NCBI GenBank assembly: GCA_904420565.1
Contig: CAJFVV010000067.1
Span: forward strand, 1 to 53,015
DNA from: Candidatus Pseudoscillospira faecavium
GTDB taxonomy: Bacteria > Bacillota > Clostridia > Oscillospirales > Oscillospiraceae
Length of the DNA: 53,015 nt
Direction of reading: 5' to 3'
In this document: in pieces, positions 31,109 to 38,705 of the stretch
How the letters are laid out: every line of letters begins with the position of its first letter
Numbering within the stretch: the stretch's first letter is position 1
The notes under the pieces: generated by a model
Seen by the model: only the letters and a program-made list of their open reading frames with translations
What the model was told of the DNA's origin: nothing
Databases searched by the model: none
Translations under genes and position numbers: made by a program

Positions 31109-31960
31109 TTACTTCTGAATGCTCAGGATCTCACGGGCCTCGTCGGGTGTGGCGACCTGGCAGCCGAACTCTTCAATGGCGCGTTTTGCGCGTTCAACAA
31201 ACTGGCGGTTGCTCTCTGCCAGCTGCCCTTTGGCATACATGACGTTGTCCTCCATGCCCACGCGGATATGGCCGCCCATGGCGATGCCGGCATACATAAT
31301 TTCCATGGCGCTGTGGCCTACGCCGAAGCAGCTCCAGGTGGAACCGGGGCACAGGGATTCCATGGTTTCCTTCATAAAGACCAGATTTTTGGTGTTGCCC
31401 ACAATGCCGTTGGCGCAGCCCATGCAGAACTGGAAGTGCAGAGGGGCTTTCAGCACACCCTTTTTCAGATAATAGGCGGCATTGGCAATCATGCCGGGAT
31501 CGAAGGCCTCAATCTCGGGTTTTACGCCCCATTCCTGCATGTTTTTGCCCAGCTCCTCCAGGAATTTGGGGCTGTTGATGAACAGGCCGCTGTTCATCCA
31601 GTTCATGGAGCCGCAGTCGTAAGAACCCATTTCGGGGCGTAACTCCTTCAGGTGAATCTGACGGGTTTCCTCGGTGGCATTCAGGTCGCCGGAGGTGGTC
31701 ATGTTCAGGACAATATCGCAGTCGGGATGGTTTTTGCGCAGCAGCTCCACCGTTTCGCGGAATTTGTTCACATCCATGGTGCCGTTGCCGTTGTCATCGC
31801 GCATGTGCATGTGGGCGACAGCAGCGCCGGCCTGCCAGCAGTCGTAAATATCCTCGGAAATTTCTGCCGGGGTCATGGGCACATTGGGATTGTTTTCTTT
31901 CTTGGGCCATGCGCCCGTCAGAGCCACGGTGATAATGCGCTTGTTCTTCAAATCTGCCAT
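31109..31960 (-). CDS. kce: 3-Keto-5-aminohexanoate cleavage enzyme (BKACE family)
   Basis: Protein of 283 residues in the beta-keto acid cleavage family, a zinc TIM barrel that combines a beta-keto acid with acetyl-CoA. Visible signatures are ITVALTGAWPKKENNP, VAHMHMRDDNG (zinc His-x-His), SYDCGSMNW, IEAFDPGMI and GGHIRVGMEDN. In lysine fermentation it acts on 3-keto-5-aminohexanoate, but BKACE members vary in substrate and the other lysine pathway genes are not in the window. The ATG at 31960 follows AGGAGA, preceded by a consensus promoter. Confidence 0.88.
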   Translation of the reverse strand: MADLKNKRIITVALTGAWPKKENNPNVPMTPAEISEDIYDCWQAGAAVAHMHMRDDNGNGTMDVNKFRETVELLRKNHPDCDIVLNMTTSGDLNATEETRQIHLKELRPEMGSYDCGSMNWMNSGLFINSPKFLEELGKNMQEWGVKPEIEAFDPGMIANAAYYLKKGVLKAPLHFQFCMGCANGIVGNTKNLVFMKETMESLCPGSTWSCFGVGHSAMEIMYAGIAMGGHIRVGMEDNVMYAKGQLAESNRQFVERAKRAIEEFGCQVATPDEAREILSIQK

Positions 31961-32086
31961 AATTGATGATCTCCTTTTCTGCCAGTCTGGTCCAAACCCA
32001 GCGGAAGGCTTGGAAAACTGCAAATTTCAGGGCGCATTTTGCCCTGGAAAGATGATTCCTACCCTTTTTATCATCTTTCTATAAAA

Positions 32087-32115
32087 TTTATAGTCCCCCC
32101 GCCAGTATTTGTCAA
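32087..32115 (-). promoter_or_regulatory. kce promoter
   Basis: On the minus strand TTGACA (32115-32110) and TATAAA (32092-32087) are 17 bp apart, about 125 bp upstream of the kce start. The long leader to the start codon is AT-poor near the end and might carry a regulatory structure, but none was recognised. Confidence 0.8.
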
Positions 32116-32176
32116 GAGCCGGTACAAAACGAGTGCTCCGATGGCGCGGGTACCAAAAGAGAACGAATGTGAGGAC

Positions 32177-33010
32177 TCATTGCCGTCCTGTGCGAAAGGC
32201 TTCCATCATGTCCCAGGTCAGCGCCAGAGTGTTGCTCCAGCGGGGCAGATCATCGCGGGAGACCCACAGAGCCTGGGACAGTTCATCCTCGGCCAGATGG
32301 ATCTGGTCGCTGCCGTCCAGCTCTGCAAAAAAACCAAGAGAAAGGTTGCCGTCGATACCCCAGGGCTGACTGCCGTAGTAACGGATATTTTTGACGTGCA
32401 GCCCGACTTCTTCCCAGACTTCCCGGCGCACGGTGTCCTCTGCTGCCTCGCCGATTTCGCAAAAGCCTGCGATCAGCGCATAGGTTCTGGTGGCGCTGTG
32501 GGAGGCGGCATATTTGGTGACCAGCAGACGTTCGCCGTCGGTTACGCCCACAATGATCACCGGATTGATGCGGGGATAGACCAGATTGCCGCATTCCGGA
32601 CAGAGCAGGGCGCGTTCCTGCATGTCCCGTACCATGGCGTGGCCGCAGCGGCCGCAAAAGCGGTTTGCACTGTACCATACCGCGAGATGCCGGGCAGTCA
32701 GTGCGGCGAAAGCGTCACGCTGGGGCGCACAGGCCATGCTGGCGCGCAGCGGCAGCCAGCGGTAGTCTCCGCCTGCGGGCCGCAGTGTTTTGCGGCACCA
32801 GAAATAATCCTGACCGGAAATGGAAAATAAAAACCAGCAGGCATCCGCAGGCACGTTCAGTTCACAAAAACGCGGCAGGGCCAGTACTTGCTCCGTTGGC
32901 ATACTGCCGAGGACGGAAGCGCCGTGAAAGATGCACAAAATACTGTCGCTCTGCGGCGTGCGCAAATCGTAAGAGATGGAAAATTGTGCCGGCGCAATAT
33001 CCTGAATCAT
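32177..33010 (-). CDS. nudC: NAD(+) diphosphatase, NudC-type Nudix hydrolase
   Basis: Protein of 277 residues. The N-terminal domain is followed by a zinc ribbon (CGRCGHAM...LLCPECG, about residues 130-155) and the Nudix box GFCEIGEAAEDTVRREVWEEVG (catalytic Glu cluster). SQPWGIDGNLSLGFFAEL then corresponds to the SQPWPFPxS specificity motif, in a slightly altered form. NudC hydrolyses NAD(H) and can remove NAD caps from RNA. The ATG at 33010 follows AAGGAGGC. It lies 70 bp from the HPr-like gene on the same strand. Confidence 0.92.
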   Translation of the reverse strand: MIQDIAPAQFSISYDLRTPQSDSILCIFHGASVLGSMPTEQVLALPRFCELNVPADACWFLFSISGQDYFWCRKTLRPAGGDYRWLPLRASMACAPQRDAFAALTARHLAVWYSANRFCGRCGHAMVRDMQERALLCPECGNLVYPRINPVIIVGVTDGERLLVTKYAASHSATRTYALIAGFCEIGEAAEDTVRREVWEEVGLHVKNIRYYGSQPWGIDGNLSLGFFAELDGSDQIHLAEDELSQALWVSRDDLPRWSNTLALTWDMMEAFRTGRQ

Positions 33011-33080
33011 AAAAAAGCCTCCTTGTGTGGAAAAAGAAAAGCAGGCACCCGCCCTGCAGACGGATGCCTCTTGAAAACCA

Positions 33081-33326
33081 TTACAGTATGGCAGACAATG
33101 CTTCGATTGCTTCTTCTTCATCGTCTCCGCTGGCGCTGAGCAGAATGGTGTCGCCGCATTTCAGCCCCAGGGAAAGCACGCCCAGAAGGCTCTTCCCGTT
33201 TACACGGCGGTCACTGCTGTCGATGATGATGGAAGAAAGAAATTCATTTGCTTTTTCAATAATCGGCGTGGTGGATTTGGCGGTCAACCCTTCTGGGATC
33301 GAGATCGTCACATGTTTTTCAGTCAT
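33081..33326 (-). CDS. HPr/Crh-like protein lacking the catalytic His
   Basis: Protein of 81 residues with the full HPr fold. The active-site loop reads GLTAKSTTP, where PTS HPr has G(I/L)HARPA, so both the phosphorylated His15 and Arg17 are missing. The region around Ser46 is kept (RRVNGKSLLGVLSLGL). That is the pattern of Crh, the Bacillus HPr paralog that cannot do PTS transfer but is phosphorylated on Ser and binds CcpA. Regulation of carbon use is therefore likely. The ATG at 33326 follows GGGGGTC. Confidence 0.9.
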   Translation of the reverse strand: MTEKHVTISIPEGLTAKSTTPIIEKANEFLSSIIIDSSDRRVNGKSLLGVLSLGLKCGDTILLSASGDDEEEAIEALSAIL

Positions 33327-33481
33327 AGAGAGACCCCCTTCTTCATCGGTAGAATTGCGTTGAAAACAAAGTTTTGTTTTTATTTATTTTATCATGGGAT
33401 ACTGCATTCGTCCAGAGTGAAAAGGCAGAGAAGTAAAAAATGCTGAGAATTTTATGAAAAGCATGGAAGGAACTGCATTGA

Positions 33482-33510
33482 TTGACAGCAAAGAAAAATT
33501 ATGATATGGT
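33482..33510 (+). promoter_or_regulatory. Promoter of the Mn riboswitch-mntP operon
   Basis: TTGACA (33482-33487) and TATGGT (33505-33510) are 17 bp apart with a TGA extension before the -10. Transcription would start near 33517, at the first base of the riboswitch. Confidence 0.8.
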
Positions 33511-33514
33511 ATCG

Positions 33515-33640
33515 GTATCCGTGGGGGAGTAGTGGCGTGCAGTGCGCGCGGCAAGTCAACATGCTGGGCGGGATCGGGAGAATGCTGCTCTGGCTTGCCT
33601 TAATCAACGAGACTCATGTATGGCGCCAAAGGGAATGCCA
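33515..33640 (+). promoter_or_regulatory. yybP-ykoY manganese riboswitch
   Basis: The leader contains the conserved yybP-ykoY parts: GTGGGGGAGTAG near the 5-prime end (33521-33532) and the CAACATG loop segment after GGCAAGT (about 33550-33563). GGCTTGCC, then AATCAACGAGACTCATG, close the junction (about 33593-33617). This aptamer class binds Mn(II) and usually activates Mn exporters. An antiterminator/terminator pair follows, and the regulated gene is mntP, the textbook target. Confidence 0.88.
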
Positions 33641-33673
33641 TTACATGCAGTCGCGCACACAAAAGATTTTGTG

Positions 33674-33711
33674 CACATGTAAAGGAATTACCTTTGCATG
33701 TGTGTTTTTTT
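33674..33711 (+). terminator. Riboswitch-controlled terminator
   Basis: CACATGTAAAGG (33674-33685) pairs with CCTTTGCATGTG (33691-33702), one G-U pair, followed by T7. The upstream GCACACAAAAGATTTTGTGC and ACATGC sequences can form a competing structure, so this is the expression platform of the Mn riboswitch. Confidence 0.85.
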
Positions 33712-33732
33712 GTCAAAAAAGGGGAGAAAACG

Positions 33733-34299
33733 ATGGGGTTTATGGAAATGTTTCTGATTGCAGTGGGCTTGTCGATGGATGCATTTGCAGTATCTATCTG
33801 CAAGGGGCTGTCTGTGCAGCGGCTGCAGCTGCGCCATATGGTGCTGGCAGGGCTGTATTTCGGTGCGTTTCAGGCGCTTATGCCGCTGCTGGGTTATTTG
33901 CTGGGATCCAGCTTTGCCAATGTGATCACGGCGTATGACCATTGGGTTACTTTTGTTTTGCTGGCGATCATCGGCGGCAATATGATCCGGGAATCGTTTT
34001 CCGGCGGCGGGGAAACGGAGCAGAACGCGGATTTTGGCATCCGGGCGATGCTGCTGCTGGCCATTGCCACCAGCATCGATGCACTGGCAGTGGGTATCTC
34101 CTTTGCATTTTTGCGGACACCGATTTTACCGGCGGTGACGTTGATCGGCATGACAACATTTTGTTTTGGTTTTGCCGGGGTAAAAATCGGCAATTTATTC
34201 GGTGCCCGTTATGAGGCCAAGGCAGAATTGATCGGCGGTATCATTTTAATTTTAATCGGTGCCAAAATTTTGCTGGAGCATCTGGGAATTTTGGGCTGA
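33733..34299 (+). CDS. mntP: Manganese efflux pump MntP
   Basis: Protein of 188 residues with six predicted membrane helices in two repeats. The conserved Asp motifs are GLSMDAFAVSICKG and its second copy ATSIDALAVGISFAF, in helices 1 and 4. It exports Mn(II) from the cytoplasm. The ATG at 33733 follows GGGGAG. The Mn riboswitch and its terminator lie directly upstream, which confirms the role. Two small genes follow in the same direction. Confidence 0.97.
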   Translation: MGFMEMFLIAVGLSMDAFAVSICKGLSVQRLQLRHMVLAGLYFGAFQALMPLLGYLLGSSFANVITAYDHWVTFVLLAIIGGNMIRESFSGGGETEQNADFGIRAMLLLAIATSIDALAVGISFAFLRTPILPAVTLIGMTTFCFGFAGVKIGNLFGARYEAKAELIGGIILILIGAKILLEHLGILG

Positions 34300-34315
34300 G
34301 AAGGAGAGGATTATC

Positions 34316-34588
34316 ATGGTGAGAAATCGGACAACCCCGCATTTTTCCATGGAAGAGCTGCGCACGATCTGTGCTGCAGCGGGAGAAATTCGGCAGGAAA
34401 CAGTATTGTCTGCGGCCCGCAGTCTTTATCCGGATCGAAAAGAAGCGCTGCAGGCGCTGTACTGCTACCGCGGCGGAGGACGGGCTTTCCGCAGCAGGGA
34501 CGGCGGTTATGCCAAGCCTGTCTGCACAGTGCAGTCCTGGCCCAATGAACTGGCCGTGATGGAGGACGGCTCGCTGCTGGAATATTGA
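34316..34588 (+). CDS. Hypothetical protein in the mntP operon
   Basis: Protein of 90 residues, not recognised. It is soluble and helical at the start (FSMEELRTICAAAGEIRQETVLSAARSLY), then has an Arg/Gly-rich stretch (YCYRGGGRAFRSRDGGYAKP) and a beta-rich end. The ATG follows AAGGAGAGG only 16 bp after the mntP stop, so it is probably in the same operon and under the Mn riboswitch. Confidence 0.65.
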   Translation: MVRNRTTPHFSMEELRTICAAAGEIRQETVLSAARSLYPDRKEALQALYCYRGGGRAFRSRDGGYAKPVCTVQSWPNELAVMEDGSLLEY

Positions 34589-34682
34589 CGCCTGTTTCCG
34601 GGAGTGCTATCATTTTTCCAGATGAGCCTGAATGGAAAGATGCCGAAAAGTACAATCAACACTTTTGGAGGAGCGTGTGCAT

Positions 34683-35126
34683 ATGGACCGGGATTGGGGC
34701 AAATTTCAGCTGGCAGTGTACGGCGCGCTGACAGTGGCCTCCGTTGCCTATTGGGTATATTATGTCGTTGTGCTGTATCCGCAGTTGTCGGTCTTTTATG
34801 TGTATTGGCCGTATTACCTTTTGGAATTTCTGGTGCAGCCGCTGTTCTATGCGGCGTTTTCCGCTCTGTTGGCGGGGGCGCTGCGGCGCACCGGCAAGCT
34901 GTGCTTTGCCGGAAAAACACGGCGCATCCTTTTCAGCGCTGCCGTTGTGCTGCTGGCATTGTATGGCCTGGGATTTCTGCTGATGCTGCTGGGCGGAGAG
35001 GCGCTGCAGGCGTGGTATGCAATCACTGTTTTGCCCATAGTTTTTCACCATGAGGAGTTGTTTCTGATTCCTGGCGTCCTGTGGGGGCTGGGGGTACCAG
35101 GACTGGATGAGCGGCAGGATTATTAA
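34683..35126 (+). CDS. Integral membrane protein, unknown function
   Basis: Protein of 147 residues with about four membrane helices: LAVYGALTVASVAYWVYYVVVL, YYLLEFLVQPLFYAAFSALLAGAL, ILFSAAVVLLALYGLGFLLML, and a shorter helix near the C-terminus (ELFLIPGVLWGLGV). No family is recognised. The ATG at 34683 follows GGAGGAG. It is the last gene before a strong terminator, 94 bp after the previous gene, and may belong to the mntP operon. Confidence 0.7.
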   Translation: MDRDWGKFQLAVYGALTVASVAYWVYYVVVLYPQLSVFYVYWPYYLLEFLVQPLFYAAFSALLAGALRRTGKLCFAGKTRRILFSAAVVLLALYGLGFLLMLLGGEALQAWYAITVLPIVFHHEELFLIPGVLWGLGVPGLDERQDY

Positions 35127-35143
35127 AATGGAATTGAAAAAGG

Positions 35144-35179
35144 AAAAAACCAATGGGCGGAAAAGCCCATTGGTTTTTT
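35144..35179. terminator. Strong bidirectional terminator
   Basis: AAAAAACCAATGGGC (35144-35158) pairs with GCCCATTGGTTTTTT (35165-35179), a perfect 15-bp stem with A6 and T6 at its ends. It closes the mntP operon. Confidence 0.92.
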
Positions 35180-35288
35180 CATAAAGAGAATCAAGAGGAT
35201 GAAAAAGAGTACTTTGACTGTTTTTTACTATAATCGTGAAACATGACAAAATCCTCAAAAAACTATTAAAAAAGTATGAAATTTTTAT

Positions 35289-35834
35289 TTAACGGCCCCG
35301 TGGTGCCGTAGGGGCCAGGGAGAGCAGATCTTCGGCATGGACGTTCAGCGCTTTGGCAAGGGCTGCCGCTTCCCCCAGAGGGATGGACGCAATGGGATAG
35401 CCTGGCTTTTCATATTCCAGCAATGTTTCTGCCCGGATGCCGGAAGCTGCAGCTACCGATTTCAGCGTCTGACCGCTTTTATAGCGAATCAGGCCGATAG
35501 GGTTGAGATGGGCGGGCGGCGGCACGGCCGCAGGTGTTGTTGACTGGTCCGAGGTGAATTCCAGCACAGGACGATAAAGATCATAACCCTCGCTCAAATC
35601 TTCTACGGGGGTCTCCTGCCCGTTTTCGCGGATAAAATAGCGGTTTTTCACAGAGAAAGCAATGGTTTCAGCCTTGCCGGAAACCGTCTCCTCCGGATGC
35701 AGGGAAAAAGTTTCCTCGCCGGTTTCTCCCCAATGGATAATCAGCTGCTCCAGATAGGTGTCGATGTCCTGTGGAGCAGTTTTCAGATGCTGACGCAAAA
35801 AAGATGCAAACAATTCGGCGTGTTCGATTTCCAT
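35289..35834 (-). CDS. Protein with C-terminal Cro/C1-type HTH
   Basis: Protein of 181 residues. The N-terminal 110 residues form an unrecognised acidic domain (EIEHAELFASFLRQHLKTA and WGETGEETFSLHPEETVSG). After a Pro-rich linker (TPAAVPPPAHLNP) comes an HTH: IGLIRYKSGQTLKSVAAASG, IRAETLLEYEKP, then LGEAAALAKALNVHAEDLLSL. It is probably a regulator whose N-terminal part senses or binds a partner. The ATG at 35834 follows GAGGGA. It is divergent from pfkA, about 285 bp away. Confidence 0.75.
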   Translation of the reverse strand: MEIEHAELFASFLRQHLKTAPQDIDTYLEQLIIHWGETGEETFSLHPEETVSGKAETIAFSVKNRYFIRENGQETPVEDLSEGYDLYRPVLEFTSDQSTTPAAVPPPAHLNPIGLIRYKSGQTLKSVAAASGIRAETLLEYEKPGYPIASIPLGEAAALAKALNVHAEDLLSLAPTAPRGR

Positions 35835-35928
35835 AAAATCCCTCGTTTCGCCGCAGCCGTGTGCGGCATGTATTAAAATCAACGCTTTTTCAGAAGAACA
35901 GATCATGTTTGATGTGCGCGCTGCCTGT

Positions 35929-36015
35929 CCATCCGGGCGCAGTGACAGCCGGCACAGGGATCCTGCAAAAAGACAAAACTCCCCTTTGATTTTCCTATAG
36001 TTTGCGCCCGGATGG
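35929..36015. repeat. Inverted repeat, 13-bp arms, upstream of pfkA
   Basis: CCATCCGGGCGCA (35929-35941) and TGCGCCCGGATGG (36003-36015) are exact complements around a 61-bp loop that itself contains GATCC-type and GCCGGC short palindromes. In RNA it would form a long-armed hairpin. It lies before the pfkA promoter, so it is not in the pfkA leader; it could be a small RNA or the remnant of a short mobile repeat. Confidence 0.45.
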
Positions 36016-36045
36016 CAGCAATGTCAAGGGGTGTTCTTTTTATGC

Positions 36046-36074
36046 TTGAAAGCTGCGGTTATTTAAGGTATAAC
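36046..36074 (+). promoter_or_regulatory. pfkA promoter
   Basis: TTGAAA (36046-36051) and TATAAC (36069-36074) have 17-bp spacing, about 46 bp before the pfkA start. Confidence 0.8.
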
Positions 36075-36119
36075 TAAACACAAGATGAAACTGCATCTCT
36101 GAAAAAGGAGGATTGTTTT

Positions 36120-37100
36120 ATGGAAGAAAAAAAGATTCGCCGCATTGCGGTGCTGACATCCGGCGGCGATGCGCCGGGCATGAATGCAGTGGTGCGCGCA
36201 GTGGTGCGTACGGCTTGCGCCAACGGGATCGAAGTGCTGGGGATTAATCACGGATACAGCGGTCTGCTCAACAATGATTTTCGCAAGCTGACGGCGCGCA
36301 GCGTGGATGGTTTGCTGCAGCGCGGCGGCACAATGCTGTATACTGCCCGCTGCCAGGAAATGATGACGGAGGAAGGACAGCAGCGAGCGGCGAACAACTG
36401 CAGATATTTGGGCATTGATGGGTTGATCTGCTGCGGCGGCGACGGCACTTATCGCGGTGCGCTGGCGCTGGCCCGCCGGGGTGTGCCCTGCATAGGCATT
36501 CCCGGCACCATTGACAACGATATTGGATGTACAGAGTACACCATCGGTTTTGATACTGCCAGCAATACGGCGATTCAGTGTATTGACAAGCTGCGTGATA
36601 CCATGCAGTCCCACGAGCGCATTTCGGTGGTGGAAGTAATGGGACGCCATGCGGGGCATTTGGCGCTGAATGTGGGCTGCGCTGTGGGTGCGGCTGCAAT
36701 TCTGGTGCCGGAGCACGAGGCGAACTTTGAAAATGACGTCATTGAGCGGGTGCGCCAAGGGCGGATCAATCAGCGCAACCACCATATCATCATTGTAGCG
36801 GAGGGATATTCCATGTCTACGCAGGAGGTGGCCGACCAAGTGCAGGAACAGACGGGAATGGACACCCGGGTGACGATTTTGGGTCATGTTCAGCGCGGCG
36901 GTGCTCCCACTGTCCGGGACCGTGTGATTGCCACACAGATGGGCAACTATGCCGTGCTGGCGCTGATGGAAGGAAAAGAGAAACGCATTGTTGCCATGCA
37001 GGACGGGAAAATTGTGGACATTGATATTGAAGAAGCTTTGGAGATGAAAAAACCGCTGGATGAGGCATTGTACGAGGCGGAACAATCGATCTCCATTTAG
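36120..37100 (+). CDS. pfkA: 6-Phosphofructokinase (ATP type)
   Basis: Protein of 326 residues that commits fructose-6-P to glycolysis. Motifs are LTSGGDAPGMNAVVRAVVR (ATP site), GGDGTYRGALAL, GIPGTIDNDIGCTEYTIGFD (catalytic TIDND), EVMGRHAGHLAL and GHVQRGGAPTVRDR. After GGDG the sequence has T rather than the Gly-Ser of some PPi enzymes, fitting the ATP-dependent group. The ATG at 36120 follows AAGGAGG. It is monocistronic. Confidence 0.97.
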   Translation: MEEKKIRRIAVLTSGGDAPGMNAVVRAVVRTACANGIEVLGINHGYSGLLNNDFRKLTARSVDGLLQRGGTMLYTARCQEMMTEEGQQRAANNCRYLGIDGLICCGGDGTYRGALALARRGVPCIGIPGTIDNDIGCTEYTIGFDTASNTAIQCIDKLRDTMQSHERISVVEVMGRHAGHLALNVGCAVGAAAILVPEHEANFENDVIERVRQGRINQRNHHIIIVAEGYSMSTQEVADQVQEQTGMDTRVTILGHVQRGGAPTVRDRVIATQMGNYAVLALMEGKEKRIVAMQDGKIVDIDIEEALEMKKPLDEALYEAEQSISI

Positions 37101-37140
37101 TAAATTCATAAAATGCGAAAGCACAATCAAAATCGGAGAA

Positions 37141-37168
37141 AAAAAGAGGAGCATATGCTCCTCTTTTT
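37141..37168 (+). terminator. pfkA terminator
   Basis: AAAAAGAGGAGCAT is followed directly by ATGCTCCTCTTTTT, a perfect palindrome, 40 bp after the pfkA stop. It can act on both strands. The remaining bases to 37318 show no gene. Confidence 0.85.
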
Positions 37169-37318
37169 GATTTCTCTTCCCCAATTTCCACCTTTTGCTC
37201 ATCCTGCCTGTCCGGAAAAATCGTGCAGATTGAAAACTGTGCGGGGAGCAACTCTGTGCTGCGGGGGAGTGATTTCGTTGCAGAAAGCGCTGACGAAAAA
37301 TGGTCTGCCTGGACGGTA

Positions 37319-37777
37319 TTACTTTGCCGCGTGGGGAATCAGGATTTTTTCCACCTGAATTTTCCCGGATGCTACTTCTGCCATCATCATGGTGATTTCC
37401 TGGTGGAACCGCCGGGGGCCGCAGGAGCCGGGGTTGAGCCAGAGCACGCCGTCCTTTTCTTCCTGAAAATATTTGTGGGAATGACCAAAGACGACCACAT
37501 CTACGCCGGTGAGGTCGGCGGGCGTCTCCTTCTTGTTGTGGATCATGAAGAAGGTGACGCCGCCCAATGTGACGGTCAGATCATGGGGAAGCGCCTCCGC
37601 CCAGGCTTTGTCGTTGTTCCCGCGGACAATATGCAATGGCGCCGCGGCGGCCATTTGGTCCACAATGGCCTGCGTATTGATATCCCCGGCGTGGAGAATC
37701 GCGTCGGCAGTTTTCAGATGTTCCGCAACCTCCGGCCGCAGCAGGCCGTGGGTGTCGGAAAGAATGGCGAGTTTCAT
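37319..37777 (-). CDS. YfcE/MJ0936-type metallophosphoesterase
   Basis: Protein of 152 residues with the calcineurin-like phosphodiesterase motifs in order. They are MKLAILSDTHG (D-x-H), ILHAGDINT (GD), VRGNNDK (GN-D), MIHNKKE (His) and VVFGHSHKY (GHxH). Small members of this family cleave phosphodiesters of unknown physiological substrate. The ATG at 37777 follows AGAGG; a longer frame has no site. It is monocistronic and divergent from the TipA-like regulator. Confidence 0.92.
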   Translation of the reverse strand: MKLAILSDTHGLLRPEVAEHLKTADAILHAGDINTQAIVDQMAAAAPLHIVRGNNDKAWAEALPHDLTVTLGGVTFFMIHNKKETPADLTGVDVVVFGHSHKYFQEEKDGVLWLNPGSCGPRRFHQEITMMMAEVASGKIQVEKILIPHAAK

Positions 37778-37855
37778 GATGGATGCCTCTTTTCCTTGTG
37801 GATATCCCCAGTATATCAGATTCGGCGGCCTGCAAAAAGAATTTCTTTTTTCTTC

Positions 37856-37886
37856 TTGACTTTGCCGCTGCGTCAACTGCTACACT
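37856..37886 (+). promoter_or_regulatory. MerR-type promoter with 19-bp spacer
   Basis: TTGACT (37856-37861) and TACACT (37881-37886) are separated by 19 bp, 2 bp more than optimal. This is the hallmark of promoters activated by MerR-family regulators, which twist the DNA to realign the hexamers. TTGAC and GTCAA (37872-37876) form a small dyad. It drives the downstream MerR/TipA-like gene, so autoactivation is likely. Confidence 0.75.
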
Positions 37887-37907
37887 GTGTTTTGGGAGGG
37901 ATCATTT

Positions 37908-38669
37908 ATGGAATATTCCATTCAGGAACTGTCGCGCTTGTCCGGGGTGACCACCCGCGCCCTGCGCTGGTACGACAAGATCGGTTTGCTGAAACCCAGC
38001 CGGGTGGCGGAGAGCGGCTACCGCTACTATGGCGGGGCAGAGGTAAACCGTCTGCAGGACATTCTCTATTACCGGGCCCTCGGGGTGGGGCTGGCCCAAA
38101 TCAAAGCATGTTTGGACGATCCTTCCTTTGACCGTCTGGCTGCGCTGCAAAGCCATTTGGCAGCTTTGGAGGCGGAACAAGCGCGCCTTGAGAAGTTGAT
38201 TCAATCGGTCAAAGATACCATCCGATGCGAAGAAAGGAAGGAAAGTATGCGCGACGAGCAAAAATTTGAAGCACTGAAACAACAGATTGTGACCCGGCAC
38301 GAGGAACTCTACGGCAGGGAAGCCCGGGAACAGTATGGAGACCACATGGTGGATGCTGCACAGCAGTCGGTGCTGAAGCTGACGCTGGAGCGCTATCAGG
38401 AGTGGCAGGAGCTGAACCGGAAAATCCAACGGCAGCTGGAGGCTGCCGTTGCGGCAGGCATTTCCCCGGAGGGGGAAGCGGGGCGGGACATCACCGCGCT
38501 TCACCGGCGGTGGCTCACCATCACCGGCAGTGCCTATGCGCCGGACAAGCACAGGGGGATTGTGGAGCTCTATGTAACGGATCCGAGGTTCCTTGCCTAT
38601 TATGATAAAAATGTGCCCGGCTGCGCGCGCTTTTTGCGGGACGCCGTGATACACTGGGCAGAAGGATGA
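37908..38669 (+). CDS. MerR-family activator with TipAS-like effector domain
   Basis: Protein of 253 residues. Residues 1-70 are a MerR winged HTH (YSIQELSRLSGVTTRALRWY, then GYRYYGGAEVNRLQDILYYR). Residues 75-110 are a coiled coil, and residues about 130-253 match the all-helical TipAS drug-binding domain (EELYGREAREQYGDHMVDA, SAYAPDKHRGIVELYVTDPR, CARFLRDAVIHW). TipA proteins bind thiopeptide and other peptide antibiotics and activate transcription. The ATG at 37908 follows GGGAGGG. Its own promoter has the 19-bp MerR spacer. An internal ATG before RDEQKFEAL could yield a stand-alone TipAS form, as in Streptomyces. Confidence 0.92.
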   Translation: MEYSIQELSRLSGVTTRALRWYDKIGLLKPSRVAESGYRYYGGAEVNRLQDILYYRALGVGLAQIKACLDDPSFDRLAALQSHLAALEAEQARLEKLIQSVKDTIRCEERKESMRDEQKFEALKQQIVTRHEELYGREAREQYGDHMVDAAQQSVLKLTLERYQEWQELNRKIQRQLEAAVAAGISPEGEAGRDITALHRRWLTITGSAYAPDKHRGIVELYVTDPRFLAYYDKNVPGCARFLRDAVIHWAEG

Positions 38670-38670
38670 G

Positions 38671-38705
38671 AAAAGCAGCCTGGGCGTTCAGTCCAGGCTG
38701 CTTTT
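38671..38705. terminator. Bidirectional terminator between convergent genes
   Basis: AAAAGCAGCCTGG (38671-38683) pairs with CCAGGCTGCTTTT (38693-38705). It overlaps the last codons of the minus-strand flavodoxin-like gene and follows the TipA-like gene. Confidence 0.88.
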
